Made by a program: the position numbers and the translations under genes
DNA from: a virus
Virus record (IMG/VR): IMGVR_UViG_3300042987_002157
Span: 1 to 27,964 of that record
Reading direction: 5' to 3' (one strand)
Length of the DNA stretch: 27,964 nucleotides
The notes under the pieces: generated by a model
What the model was told of the DNA's origin: nothing
The model's database searches: none
Seen by the model: only the letters and a program-made list of their open reading frames with translations
Shown: in pieces, positions 6,372 to 17,300 of the stretch
How positions within the stretch are numbered: position 1 is the first letter of the stretch
How the letters are laid out: every line of letters begins with the position of its first letter

Positions 6372-8100
6372 TCAACACACTAACTTCTTTTCACAGAATG
6401 ACTTTAGTGGTGGTATGCGCCGGAATGTTGATCCGGCGTCGCTACAAGCTAACGAGTATGCTTTACTGATTAACGGACGCAATCGTTATTCTACAATTCG
6501 TACTATTAAATTACCTGCTAATGTAACTAATAAATTACCTACTGGTAATTATCAAGGATTGTATGGTTATGGTAAATATCTAATTGCATTCATTGATGGC
6601 TGTGCCTACGTCCGTGATTTTAGTGCGACCAATAGTCAGTTTTTTCAGCTTGTTGGTTTTCAGATGGACGCCTATGTTCCAACTATTTATGCTGAAGCTG
6701 TTGAAGCAAGTTGGATGAATTATCAACGTAGGCAAGAAACGGCTAATCAAGCTAATAGTAATGTAAATCTGTTTACTAATGTGGCTGGAACACCGTCTTG
6801 TTTAGTTTGCCAAGATGGTATTAATCGACCGATGCTTATTTTTCCAGATGGAAATGCTCGTCAAGCAAAAACTTTTGGTGAGTGGCAAAATACTACTGAC
6901 GCTAACAGTGATAATAGAGAGTACGTTCCGGTAGGTAAGCAAATGCTTAATTTTGATGGTATTCTTTATATTGTCTCTGCAGACGGAACACAGATTTATC
7001 GCTCGGTAACTGGACGCTTTTTAGATTTTGTTATTGCTATTGACACTAAAGGTGATAAATTATCACCTCTTCAGAACTCTGGTGAAGAGGCTGCTCGCTT
7101 AAGTTATCGAGTAGATTTCAATCCAATTACTTGTATTGCTGCTCTTCCTAGTATTCCAATTAATCCACAGCAAGGGGCCGGCTTTTACGTTGGAACCAGC
7201 CAGACTAGTTACATTGTTATCCCTAATTACGCTGATACTATCTACGGTGAGCCAACATTTAGTAAGCAGACGTTATTTGACACTGGTCCATTAAATCAGT
7301 TTTCGGTTGCTGATATTTCTGGCGATACTGCTGTTATTGATGCGGCTGGTATGGTTAGTTTTAATGCAGTATTGCAGTTGCGTAATGAAGGAAGAAACGC
7401 TCCGTTTCATGATGAGATTCATGATTTATTTAAAGACATTACGCAGACTACAACAGCTGCTTATACGTTCGATAACTACGCATTATTTGGAGTGGATACT
7501 GTCTTTGGGCCGGGCATCTTAGTGTATGATACGATGCGTAAAAAGTATGTGAGCTTTGATCAATATCCTGACGTGAATGGATATATTGTTCAATTCGCAG
7601 AAATTAAAGTTAATGGTATTCACAAGTTGTTTTTCCGCACGTCAACGAATCAGTTATTTGAGGCTTACGGAAGTAACACTACTGCGACGACTTCTTTATA
7701 CACAAGAGAAATGTCGGTAGAGAATGATCCTGAGATTGAAGCAACACCCAAACGATTGCGATTAGTGTTTGAGGATGTTTTAGAAAGTGGCACAGTAAAT
7801 GCTACAGAATATGTTGACCGCAAGGTTGGCATTACTCGCACAATTAATGTTAATGTTACAGTTACGCCGCCAACGCCACCTTTAATTCCGCCATTTGGAT
7901 TACCGTCTGATGTCGATAGAACGTTAGTTAAATCAATTCCCTTTGAATTATCTCGAAAAGGTAGCAAATGCGGTTTGTGGATACAGTGGTCGATGGACTG
8001 CGATCTTGTTAAGTTTGTTCTTGTTCAGGAAGCCGAACGCGGTATCGTTACAGAAGAAGAGCAAGGCACTCAATTTGCAGACAGCAAAGGAACTCTGTGA
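6349..8100 (+). CDS. Putative tail nozzle / tail tubular protein B-like
   Basis: This 583-residue protein has an N-terminus (DFSGGMRRNVDPASL, then NEYALLINGRNR) typical of phage nozzle and stabilisation proteins such as T7 gp12 and P22 gp10, where a GG(M/I)N...L/P...E pattern opens a beta-propeller-like body. The rest is beta-rich with many aromatic-capped strands. A proline-rich loop (TPPTPPLIPPFG, about residues 506-517) precedes the last strands. In the particle it would extend the adaptor ring and seal the genome. The start at 6349 overlaps the adaptor gene by 23 bases and keeps the conserved N-terminus. It is shorter than T7 gp12 (about 794), and another open frame continues past its stop. 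Confidence 0.6.
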   Translation: MLTAPGNNQHTNFFSQNDFSGGMRRNVDPASLQANEYALLINGRNRYSTIRTIKLPANVTNKLPTGNYQGLYGYGKYLIAFIDGCAYVRDFSATNSQFFQLVGFQMDAYVPTIYAEAVEASWMNYQRRQETANQANSNVNLFTNVAGTPSCLVCQDGINRPMLIFPDGNARQAKTFGEWQNTTDANSDNREYVPVGKQMLNFDGILYIVSADGTQIYRSVTGRFLDFVIAIDTKGDKLSPLQNSGEEAARLSYRVDFNPITCIAALPSIPINPQQGAGFYVGTSQTSYIVIPNYADTIYGEPTFSKQTLFDTGPLNQFSVADISGDTAVIDAAGMVSFNAVLQLRNEGRNAPFHDEIHDLFKDITQTTTAAYTFDNYALFGVDTVFGPGILVYDTMRKKYVSFDQYPDVNGYIVQFAEIKVNGIHKLFFRTSTNQLFEAYGSNTTATTSLYTREMSVENDPEIEATPKRLRLVFEDVLESGTVNATEYVDRKVGITRTINVNVTVTPPTPPLIPPFGLPSDVDRTLVKSIPFELSRKGSKCGLWIQWSMDCDLVKFVLVQEAERGIVTEEEQGTQFADSKGTL

Positions 8101-8446
8101 GTACATTGAAAAACGCAAATCATCAAAAGTCTTTGCTGGTTGGTCAATCACTGAGAGATCTCACCGTAACGATATCGTTGTTAAATATCTCACGGGATTA
8201 TTATTCTTTTCTCGCGATGCAAGAACACAAGCTATTAACGGACTTGGCCTTGTGGAACCGTTGCAGCAAAGCAAAAACGAGTTCTTTATCAATCAACTTG
8301 TAGCTGATAACAAACAAGCTCGCATTGATGTTATTCAGCAATTTATAAATAAATATCCAGACGCTATTGTTAGCAAATACGATCGAAAAAGCCGTCGCGT
8401 AAATGTTAAAGATAGCGCAAAATTACTAAAACGAATACTTAAATAA
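8075..8446 (+). CDS. Small basic helical protein of unknown function
   Basis: No ATG is available near the 5' end. The frame is open from a TTG at 7943, but the first 44 residues from there lie over coding sequence of the nozzle gene and look like a shadow. I prefer the TTG at 8075, which follows GCAAGG by 8 bases and gives a 124-residue protein beginning QTAKELCEYIEKRK. The protein is helical and basic (ending SAKLLKRILK) with an aromatic patch LTGLLFFSRD. I recognise no family. It overlaps the nozzle gene by 26 bases and stops one base before the next ATG. It may be a scaffold-like or virion accessory protein. Another possibility is that it is reached by frameshifting from the nozzle gene. 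Confidence 0.55.
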   Translation: MQTAKELCEYIEKRKSSKVFAGWSITERSHRNDIVVKYLTGLLFFSRDARTQAINGLGLVEPLQQSKNEFFINQLVADNKQARIDVIQQFINKYPDAIVSKYDRKSRRVNVKDSAKLLKRILK

Positions 8447-8447
8447 T

Positions 8448-9542
8448 ATGGGTGGATCATACGAAGCGCCTCCTCCGAATGAACAAATGCGTAGTGTGTT
8501 AAAGTCAATGACACGCTATGCACCTGATACTTTACGCTCTCTCAATGCTGCTGTAAATGAATTAGCACCTACTAATGCTGCGCTAGATTATCGACAATAT
8601 GCTCAGTATTCTCCGCAATATCTTACTATCGGTGAGAATTTAGCTGATTTACAAGCTCAACGTGCTACGGCCCGCGATTTAGCTGTGATGCAAGGTGGTG
8701 GCGCTAAATTAGCTGAAGAAGCTCTTGCGCTTGATCGCATGGCTAATCCTGAATTTTATGCTAATAGAGCACTTGCTGGAAAAGGCTTTGAAGCTCTGCT
8801 TGCTGGGCAAGATCCAAATAAACTTACTGGTAGTGAAATGGCTAATGTTGAGCGTGGCATCAATCGTTTAAATGCTTCACGCGGGACGCCTAGCAATATT
8901 GGTGATGCTACTACGACTGCTAGTAATGCAATGATGTTTGGTGATCGATTAAATCAAAAACGCGCTGCATTTGGTCAATCACTTGGATTATTTCCTGGTA
9001 TGCAGCAAGGAAGTCAAAGTAATATCAATGCTTATCAAATCGCTGCTGGTCGTGGTGCTTCTACTGGTACTAATGCTAGCTTAGGTCAATATCGTGCTCC
9101 TCAGCAATTCGACGCTAATGCACAATTAGGTGGAATGCAACAAGGTGCTTTTGGTCTTCAACAGCAATACAATCAAATTCAGTCTTCAAAATCAACTGGA
9201 TTTGATAAAGCTATGCAAGCTGTTGGCACTGTTGGTAGTGCTTGTTGTTTCATCTTTTTAGAAGCGTATAATGGACAGCTTCCTGAGAGTGTTCGCCTTT
9301 GCCGCGATGTTCACTATCAGTCTAATCCTAACCTTAGTGTTGGTTATAAGCGTATGGCTAAGTGGCTTGTTCCTATGATGCGTAAATCGCGGGCTATTAT
9401 GCAGCTTGTCAACATCATGATGGTTAAGCCTATCACTCGTTATGGTGAATGGTTAGTTGGTAACACGCCGACTGTCAGTTTTATTGATCGCACTATTCGC
9501 AATAGCTGGTTTAAGGTTTGGAACTGGTATGGCAAAGCATAA
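8448..9542 (+). CDS. Internal virion protein with CFI-box-like C-terminus
   Basis: This is a 364-residue protein. Residues 1-260 are helical and rich in Ala, Gln, Asn and Gly (for example FGLQQQYNQIQ), a composition common in podovirus internal virion proteins. From residue 266 it has a segment CCFIFLEAYNG, then PESVRLCRDVHY, then YKRMAKWLVPMMRKS. This resembles the CFI-box C-terminal motif (CFIATAAYG...VR..RD...) found at the ends of various bacterial and phage proteins. The remaining 50 residues are basic and aromatic. The protein is probably packed in the head or tail tip and ejected with the DNA. The role is from position and composition; the CFI-box match is by eye. Confidence 0.6.
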   Translation: MGGSYEAPPPNEQMRSVLKSMTRYAPDTLRSLNAAVNELAPTNAALDYRQYAQYSPQYLTIGENLADLQAQRATARDLAVMQGGGAKLAEEALALDRMANPEFYANRALAGKGFEALLAGQDPNKLTGSEMANVERGINRLNASRGTPSNIGDATTTASNAMMFGDRLNQKRAAFGQSLGLFPGMQQGSQSNINAYQIAAGRGASTGTNASLGQYRAPQQFDANAQLGGMQQGAFGLQQQYNQIQSSKSTGFDKAMQAVGTVGSACCFIFLEAYNGQLPESVRLCRDVHYQSNPNLSVGYKRMAKWLVPMMRKSRAIMQLVNIMMVKPITRYGEWLVGNTPTVSFIDRTIRNSWFKVWNWYGKA

Positions 9543-9849
9543 TAAGTGCAAAGGTTATCGATTATTTAAACTTGGACATTATCAAGTTGAGTTATGGATT
9601 TGTCCTTCGTTTGAATATATCGAGCCGCACTCCCATCCAGAAATTGAATCTAAAATTATTTTATTGCGTGGAACAATGTTTGGTGTTTTAAACAGCCGCT
9701 CTGGCTTTTTACGCTGGCTTAAAATTTATTCTATTACATCAACTGATGTGCATAGTGGTCAAGTTGGTTCTCAAGGTTGTATCTTTTTAAACTTTCAACG
9801 TTGGTCTAGTAAACCAACATCTGCTGCTATCAATTTTAAACGTCACTAA
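9529..9849 (+). CDS. Cupin-like small protein
   Basis: The chosen start is the ATG at 9529, which gives a 106-residue protein beginning MAKHNKCKGY. A longer frame from 9457 only adds sequence lying over the previous gene. Residues 32-48 read as a cupin motif 1: H34, H36, E40 and G48 (PHSHPEIE...LRG), the metal-binding signature of the small beta-barrel fold. The second cupin motif is not obvious. The gene overlaps the previous one by 14 bases and ends three bases before the next, so it is firmly inside the virion-protein operon. Single-domain cupins bind metals or small ligands or serve as structural folds. The substrate cannot be told from sequence. Confidence 0.55.
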   Translation: MAKHNKCKGYRLFKLGHYQVELWICPSFEYIEPHSHPEIESKIILLRGTMFGVLNSRSGFLRWLKIYSITSTDVHSGQVGSQGCIFLNFQRWSSKPTSAAINFKRH

Positions 9850-9852
9850 GTT

Positions 9853-11322
9853 ATGCCGTATTCTTACGCTTACGCACCTAGACCTGCGACTCCTCCACCA
9901 AGGCAATCTAAGTATAGTTTGCTAGACTTATTAAGCTCTTCAGCTAAGCTCAAGGTTAATGAAGGTGCAGAATACTCAGATCCAGATACAGGAGAAACAT
10001 TTAAAGAAGATCCTACATTTTCAGGTGAAAGAGCAAAATTATTTGGTTTTATTCCATACGGTGCTGATCCTTCTGAGGCAGTTAAAAGTCAACTTGCTTA
10101 TGAACAAATTAGCGGTTCTGCTGCTGATAAGCGAAAGACTGCGCTGCAGAAAATACTTGGTACTACTTTAAATGATCAGGCTGTTGATTTAGCAGAAAGA
10201 ACTGGAGCTATTGCTCTTAAAAATAAGTTAGAAGAAGAGACTGGCATTGCAGCACTTAAACGTAAACAAGCAGAATTTGATGCGTTTAAAGAAGAGAATA
10301 AACAAAGATTAATGTCTGCTTTAAAAATTAACGAAGCAAGAAAAGCATTAAAACTTGAGCGTAAAAACGCGGATTTTGCTATCGACAAAGAATCTAAGAT
10401 GGCATTAGCTAAACACTTTGGTAGTCAGGGTGCTGGTATGGATCCTGCTAATATTCAGCTAGGTAATGAAGCTCTCCAGACAGCACGTCGTAATGAAATT
10501 TTAGCTGGTCAGCAGACTGGTACACTAATGGGGACGACTTTTGATGATCGAGCTGCAGCAACGCAAGATGAAGCTGCTCGTGCAGCAGCCGAAGCTAGAT
10601 TTAATCGTGAATACGCGCAAAGCAAGCAAGGACGACGATCTATGGGTATTGGTCAAACTGGTCGTTATTCTAAGCAAGGTGCAGAAGTAATGGCTTTAGC
10701 TCGTGAACGCTTAGGTCCTGGTGATACATCGGTGCAACCTTTAGAACCATTATTCGGTCCTTATGCTAATAGGTATGAGTATGGCGCTGCTCCTATTAAA
10801 AAACCAGTCATGATGACTATTATTGGTAAAGATGGTAGACCAATGCAGGTTCCTACTGGTGAAACAACTACAGAGTATCAATTTTCTGCTGGTCAAGCTG
10901 ATCCTGCTACTATTAGACGAGCTGCACGCAATGTAAACAGAGGACAGCGTAGTGGTGGTGCTGGTGATGGTGGTGTCCCAGCTGCACTTGTTCCGCCTAC
11001 TCCAGCAGCTGCAGCTGCTCAACCACAAGTTAGTCCAGAAGAAAGACTATCACCAAGTCTTATGCAACAAACTGGTAATTTTGGTTTTAATCAGCAAAAT
11101 CCAATTAATCCACTTAATGCTTTACGTGGTCTTTATAATTCATCTGCTTATGTCGCACAAGGACTTAAATCTGGTGCAGAAGAGTTAGGAGGTGGATTGC
11201 AGTCAGTTTTACAGGGTGAAAATCCTTACACTATTCCGCCGAGTCAAGAACATATGGATGTTTTACAACGAATTAAAGCTCGTAATGATGCAAATCGTCG
11301 GCGTAAAAAGTCCAAGCAGTAA
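9853..11322 (+). CDS. Helical internal virion protein
   Basis: This 489-residue protein has a Pro-rich start. Residues about 115-185 are a highly charged helix likely to form a coiled coil (KNKLEEETGIAALKRKQAEF, then FKEENKQRL and EARKALKLERK). Further on is an Ala/Arg-rich helix (DEAARAAAEARFNREYA). A Pro/Ala linker (VPPTPAAAAAQPQVSPEE) follows near residue 375, and the end is very basic (RRRKKSKQ). I see no enzyme motif. It sits just before the giant polyvalent protein, as internal core proteins do in T7-like phages, so it is probably an internal virion protein ejected at infection. A scaffold role is less likely given its place. No family is recognised. Confidence 0.55.
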   Translation: MPYSYAYAPRPATPPPRQSKYSLLDLLSSSAKLKVNEGAEYSDPDTGETFKEDPTFSGERAKLFGFIPYGADPSEAVKSQLAYEQISGSAADKRKTALQKILGTTLNDQAVDLAERTGAIALKNKLEEETGIAALKRKQAEFDAFKEENKQRLMSALKINEARKALKLERKNADFAIDKESKMALAKHFGSQGAGMDPANIQLGNEALQTARRNEILAGQQTGTLMGTTFDDRAAATQDEAARAAAEARFNREYAQSKQGRRSMGIGQTGRYSKQGAEVMALARERLGPGDTSVQPLEPLFGPYANRYEYGAAPIKKPVMMTIIGKDGRPMQVPTGETTTEYQFSAGQADPATIRRAARNVNRGQRSGGAGDGGVPAALVPPTPAAAAAQPQVSPEERLSPSLMQQTGNFGFNQQNPINPLNALRGLYNSSAYVAQGLKSGAEELGGGLQSVLQGENPYTIPPSQEHMDVLQRIKARNDANRRRKKSKQ

Positions 11323-11339
11323 ATAATTTTATAGCTTAT

Positions 11340-14300
11340 ATGCCTCTCATTCCTAATTTGACGCCGGAATTAAAACGTGAAATTTTACGTTTAAAAGGTC
11401 TTTCCCCAGAGCAAGGTTACGATGTTTTAGATACTGGACAGATTGTTCGTAATCCTAATCCACAGCCCAGCGTTGACGTTAATAGCGCTAATAGCGTTGT
11501 CACGACTGGTAATAAGGATGTTCTTAGTCCAAAACCTCCTGGTAGTTTAGAGTCTTTTGGACGTGCTGCTGCTACATCAACTATTCCAACTTTTACTGCT
11601 TTTGGTGCAGTTGCGGCTACTCCAGCTATTGCTGCTGCAATTGCAGGTGCTCCACTTACCGGTGGTGCTAGCTTACTTCTTCCTATTCTTGCTGGTGTTG
11701 GCACAGCTGCTGGTGCGTCTTATTTACAGGATAAGTTAGTTCCTGAATCTGTCAAGCAACAACTTTTCACTCGCCCTGAAGATATTGCTGAGAATCCTAA
11801 GGCTACATTTGCTGGTGGTTTAGCTCCTAGTGCTCTCGCTTTTAATCCTGTTCGTTCTTTAGGCGATGTTCGTACGCTTGTCAGCGGTGCTAAGAAATTG
11901 CCAACACTTGCTGGTGTTACCACACCTGGGACTATTCCGCTTACTACACAAGAAGTTATTGCACTGCAAAACGCGGGCATCAATGCAGGTATTAGCGTTG
12001 CACAAGAAGGTTATGAACAATTAGCCCATGACGATTTTTCTCCTGGTCGTTTAGCTGCTAACGCTATTGCGCCTACGCTACTTTTTACGCGACCTACTAA
12101 ACTCGGTCAGCGCGTTTTTGGTTTTCATGATATTCCTGAAGGACCAATGTATGGTCGAACTGAAGCTCAAGCTCCTGCGCAGGGTGAGCCACTTCCACCT
12201 GCTGAGTCTGCACAGTATAGTATTCCGCCTGAAGTTACTCAATCTGGTTATATTCCTGGCGGTGTCTTGATTCAAGGTAACAAAGTAATTCCACTGGCCT
12301 CTGTTAAAAAAGATTTTAAGCCTGGCGATATTATTCGCTATAAAGATCCGCAGACTGGTAAAACTGTTGAGTATATTATCAACGAAGACTATCAACGTGT
12401 TCCACAGTATCAGCCTGAGGATGCTTACGGACCTATTGATCCGAGATCGGCTGATGATACTATCGTCGGCACTCCTAAGCCACGTAAACATGCTCCTAGT
12501 AGTGCTGAAGTTATCGAAGCGTCAGTTGTAGAGTCAGCTAAATTACAGAAACTTAATGATGACTTGAGAGCTGCTCAACTTAGAGGTTTAGAAGCGCGTC
12601 CAGCTAAATCTAATGCTGAATATCAAACTCGTCAACGCCAACTGCTTGAACGTCAAGCGCAAGCTGAACGTGAATTAACCGCTCCTCTTACTGAAGCTGA
12701 AATTGTTGAGCAAGAATACGCGAAAGGTATTCGTCGTAGTGAGGCGAGTGCATTACCTCCTGAAGAATCTCCAGTAGGCCCTCGTTTTGGTTCTACTCCT
12801 GTCCGTGAATATCCTCCTGAAGTTCAAGCTGCTTTTAAACGTCTTGAAGAATTAGAAGCTGAAGTTCGTGGTATTAAACTTCAGCGTGAAACGCAGGGCC
12901 CCGGTTTAGGACTATATGAACAACCAGTTCGTACTACATCGCTTCGTCCTACTTACGCTGGTGACATTGCTGGCCATGAGACTATTGGGCATGGTTATAT
13001 CTTAGATATGCTCGCTAGTCGTAGCAAAGCAGATCGTGATTTTACATGGCGTGGAATTCGTGAATTTAGTGAAGTGCCGACCCCAAAGACGATTGAAGAA
13101 TTTGCGGCTTTACCAGATGCTGAACGCGCTAGAATTGAGGAAGGCATTGCTAAGGCTCTTGGCATTGACAGTTTCAATCGTAAGAAGCTGGAGCTTTATG
13201 GTACTAAGCGCGAGCGTTTTCTTAATTGGTGGGCTGATGCTCGCAGTGCTTTGAGATACCGCATGGATACTGCTGAACCTAGTGATGTCTTACGTTCCTT
13301 AGGTTTTGGTGGTAAGTATGCCGCGCCTTACGGTACTAGGCCCGAGTTTATGCCTAGAACTGCTGCTGAGTTAGCGGCTCAAGGTGGAACTCCAGTTGGA
13401 GCTGCTGCTTCTGCTAGACAGCAAACTGAGGGCGCAGCTACTGATGCTGCAAGAATGGCGCGAGTTTCTGCTCTGTCTGAAAAAGGTCGTGCTTTAGAAG
13501 AGCAGGGCATGACGTTTGATCAGAATGCGCCAACTGAGCTTTATCAAACAGGTAGTTTTAAAATTAAAACGCCAAAAGGAAAAATTGTATCTAAACTTTT
13601 TTATGACAAAGAGTCACCTACTGAGACAAAAGTAGATTTTGTACACACAGACCCAGAGTATAGAGGTAAAGGTTACGCTGAAACACTTTATCGTGAATTA
13701 GCTAATACAATGCAGAAAGAAGGTGCCACAGATTTAACTGGAAATCTTATTTCTGATAAAGCTGCTGGTGTTCGCGAAAGAACTTTTGGCGAAGGCGAGT
13801 ATACTGCAAGTGGAAAGCCTGTTAGTTTTGAAGAAGCGCAGCAGATTTTACGCGATAAGCCTACGATGGTTAAGGCTAGACATCGCGTTGATCCTAATGC
13901 GCGATATAGCGAAAAGAGTGCTTTAGGTAATATAGAACAATTTGGCGAAAACCAACCGCGTGCTTATGGTCACTGGATTGCTCCAGATGGTACTATGCAT
14001 CGCGTCGAGGGTGCGTATGGTCATATATCAACAGCACGCGCAATTGCTGAAGCATTAGCAAAAACTGGTCATCTTCAGTTTAAGAATCGTGATTTTTCTT
14101 CGGATTCTTTATCAGGATCATCTGATGCTCAAACTTTATTATACCAAGAAGGTTGGGCACGTGGTGTTCATGGTGGCCCAAATGATTATGGCGCTGCTAC
14201 TGAATATGGTAATAGTCTTACGCCTAAACAAATTAAAGCATTAAAAGATTATGGTATAGAGCGCGAAGCTAGAATTGGTGATGAATCTAGCAATCGTCCT

Positions 14301-17300
14301 CGTATGCTTTATGATCCTGCTGAAGGCGAACGCTATAGTCAAGAGTCTGCTCTTGGACCGTCTAATGAGCCTATTCGTGGAACAGACTACGATACTACTC
14401 GTCCACTTTATCTAACTGCGTCTAAAGTTTTGTCGTCTAGGAATGAGCTTGGACTTAATCCTACTTCTAAGTTTCCACAGTATCAACTTAACGCTACGCT
14501 GAAAAGCAAACTTCCGCCGGTTGAGTATGAGATGTTGCAAGAAGCGGGACTTGATAAGTTTTTAGCTGAATCTAAGTCACTTACTCCAAAAGAATTACAA
14601 ACGTGGATTGAAGAAAATGGTCCTCGTGTTAATATCGTTAGCTATGGGATGGCTGGTAAAGCTAGTCCAGCTAAGCAAGCGTTGGATAGAATGACGCATG
14701 AGTGGTATGATAATTTGGATGGTGGAAGCCAGGCTGCCATGTATAAAGCAGAGCGAATCATGGATAACTATGGACCAGATGCTCCCGATATAGAAAAAGC
14801 TATCTCTGTATTATCTGCTAAAGACTATGAGCAAGCTAAAAAGTATTTAAAATTAAAAGACGAGGTTGCAAATGAGCCGCGTGATACTTCTCCTCGTGCA
14901 ACTTCATTCTATAACGAAATTTCTGCTTTTGATGCTAATGAGCGAATGCCAGATTGGACGACTAGTAAAGATAGCAGGAATGTGCAGCGGGTTGATATAG
15001 TATTACCATCGCAGTATGAACCTAGTCGATGGCTGCGTGCTGATAATAGGCCAGTAAGAACGCTTGCAGATACAGTAGATGCACAAATAACTGGAGGTAA
15101 ATCAGAACTCTGGAGAGCTGATGATCTGCACGAAAAATTGCCTAACACTCTTGGTTGGGCAATGTTACAGTATAAGACTGGTCCTAATGGTGAGAAGATT
15201 GCTGCTCTTATTGAAGGCCAAAGCAGGTGGGCACAAGAAGCTCGTCGCCTTGGTGTTAAATCTAAAAAAAGTCCTTTAATAGAGTATGCTGAATACTTAG
15301 ATGAACAACTTGGAAATAAAAAAGTTGATTATTCTAGTGTTCCTGAAAAAAGTATTCGTGATGTTATTGACGCAAATAAAAGTTTTCTAGAAATTAAAGG
15401 AAGAAAATATAAGTCATCCGATGAATTCTTTAAAGAAATTTCTAAACGAATTGAAGGTCATCCTCTCCTTAAAGATTATAATCGTCTCATCGTAAAAGCT
15501 GCTATCGATCAAGCTCGCAAAGAAGGTGCTACGCACTTCATGATTAGTGATGCAGAGACTGTGATGATGACGGAAAAGCATGATGCAGTGGCTGGAAAAG
15601 TCAAGCCATTACTTGTTTCTGAGCTTGAAGGCGCTAGTGAAAGTTGGCTGAACAATAAATTTGGTAGTGACTGGAGAGATGGTAAATATGTAGAATACGA
15701 TAACATTCCTTTTCGTGTTGATAAGCCAGAATCAAATGGTGGCATGTATGATAGTAAATCTCGCGCTGCTACTGCAAAAGAACTTCAGCCATATGCTGAT
15801 ACAGGCGGCTTTTATATTCCGCAAGAAGGTGGAATGCGCTTTAACTATGATAAACAACTTCCTAAGATTGCAGAAGAACTTCTTGGCAGCAAAGGAGAGC
15901 GAGTTAGTTTAGGCGAGCATAAGAATGCGTACAACTATAAGCCTACTGAACGAGAACAACGCTTGTATGACTACGGCAATCCAGCAGAATTTGGTAAAAT
16001 ACGCAAAGATCTTGTTTTCCAAAATCCTGATGGCACTCCTAAGACTGATGTCTCTGGTCGTATGTATTCGCTTGAAGGTGCGCCTGAGAAGTTCTCTCTT
16101 ACGTCAAAGCGTTTTAGTGAAGAGTCTGCTCTTGGGCCTTCTTCTGACAAACCTATCCAAACTGACACGCCCGAATTTAGGCGTTGGTTTGGTGAATCAA
16201 AAGTAGTTGATAAAGATGGACAACCTCTTGTTGTTTATCATGGCACAAGTAAAGATCAAGACTTTTCAAAGTTTAATAAGAAGCAGACTGGCATCTGGTT
16301 TACGGATAGCACAGAACAGGCTTCTTCTTATGCAAAAGAAAACGATAGTCGCAAGACTGTTCAGGTACCTGGCACTTGGAAATATGAAGAGGTAAATACA
16401 TCTAGTCGAGTTTATCCTGTATATCTTAATATAGAGAATCCTTTAAAAGTTGAAGGTGATATACTTAAAAAATGGCGTAGTGCATCTAATTATACTAAAG
16501 GCAACAAAGAACTTATTAGTTATGCAAAGCGCATGGGTCATGATGGTCTTGATTTTAACAATGGTATTTATGTAGCTTTTGAGCCGACTCAGGTTAAATC
16601 TGCTACTGGCAACATCGGAACATTCGATCCGACTAATCCTGATATTCGTTATTCTACTGGCTCTGCTCTTCCTCCTTCTACTGATGCTATCCCAGAGCGT
16701 ACTGGTCGTCGGTCATTTACTCCTCTTCTTACGTCTCGTTTTGATAAGGTAGCCGAGCGTCATCCAAACGAAACTGGTCGCTATGTTAGCGATGCATTTC
16801 ATAAGTGGCAAGCTGAAGCTGACTTACTTGAAGGACGCATTGGCAATAAAGCTATTGCATTGATTAAAGATTATACGCCTGAAGAAGTTCAGCGTGTTGA
16901 TCGTTTACGTCATGCGTTAACTATTGGAGAGCCGGCCCCTTACACTTTGACTGCTAACGAGCGTCGCCTCAAAGACGCTATGGATGCACACTATCGCGAT
17001 GTTGGTCGCATGCATCAAGATAGTGGAATGTTAGTTCGTACTGCTGATGGTGAATTTCGTCGGATGGTGTTGAACGAACAAGGTTATCGGCCTAGTCTGT
17101 TGAGCAATGAAGTTGCTTACACTTGGGCTGAGAACATTCAACCGAAGGCTCGCGAATACGATCAGATGTTTGTTGATCACGCGATGCGCCGAGGTGAGAC
17201 TGAAGAGTCTGCTCGTAACTTATTGCAAGATTATAAGCAAGCAATCGGTCACGCTGGCGCAACACCTGACGTGAAATTCGGGGCACTGCGTAAAGTCGAG

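Noticed and set aside
7943-8074. Upstream extension of the small basic gene from a TTG at 7943
   Set aside because: These residues lie wholly over the nozzle gene and look like an out-of-frame shadow; a TTG at 8075 is more plausible.
9457-9528. Upstream extension of the cupin-like gene
   Set aside because: It lies over the previous gene and adds an implausible hydrophobic start; MAKHNK at 9529 fits better.
12078-12491. Open frame of 137 codons on the - strand inside the giant gene
   Set aside because: It is an antisense shadow with Arg/Ser-rich low-quality sequence and no motif or leader.
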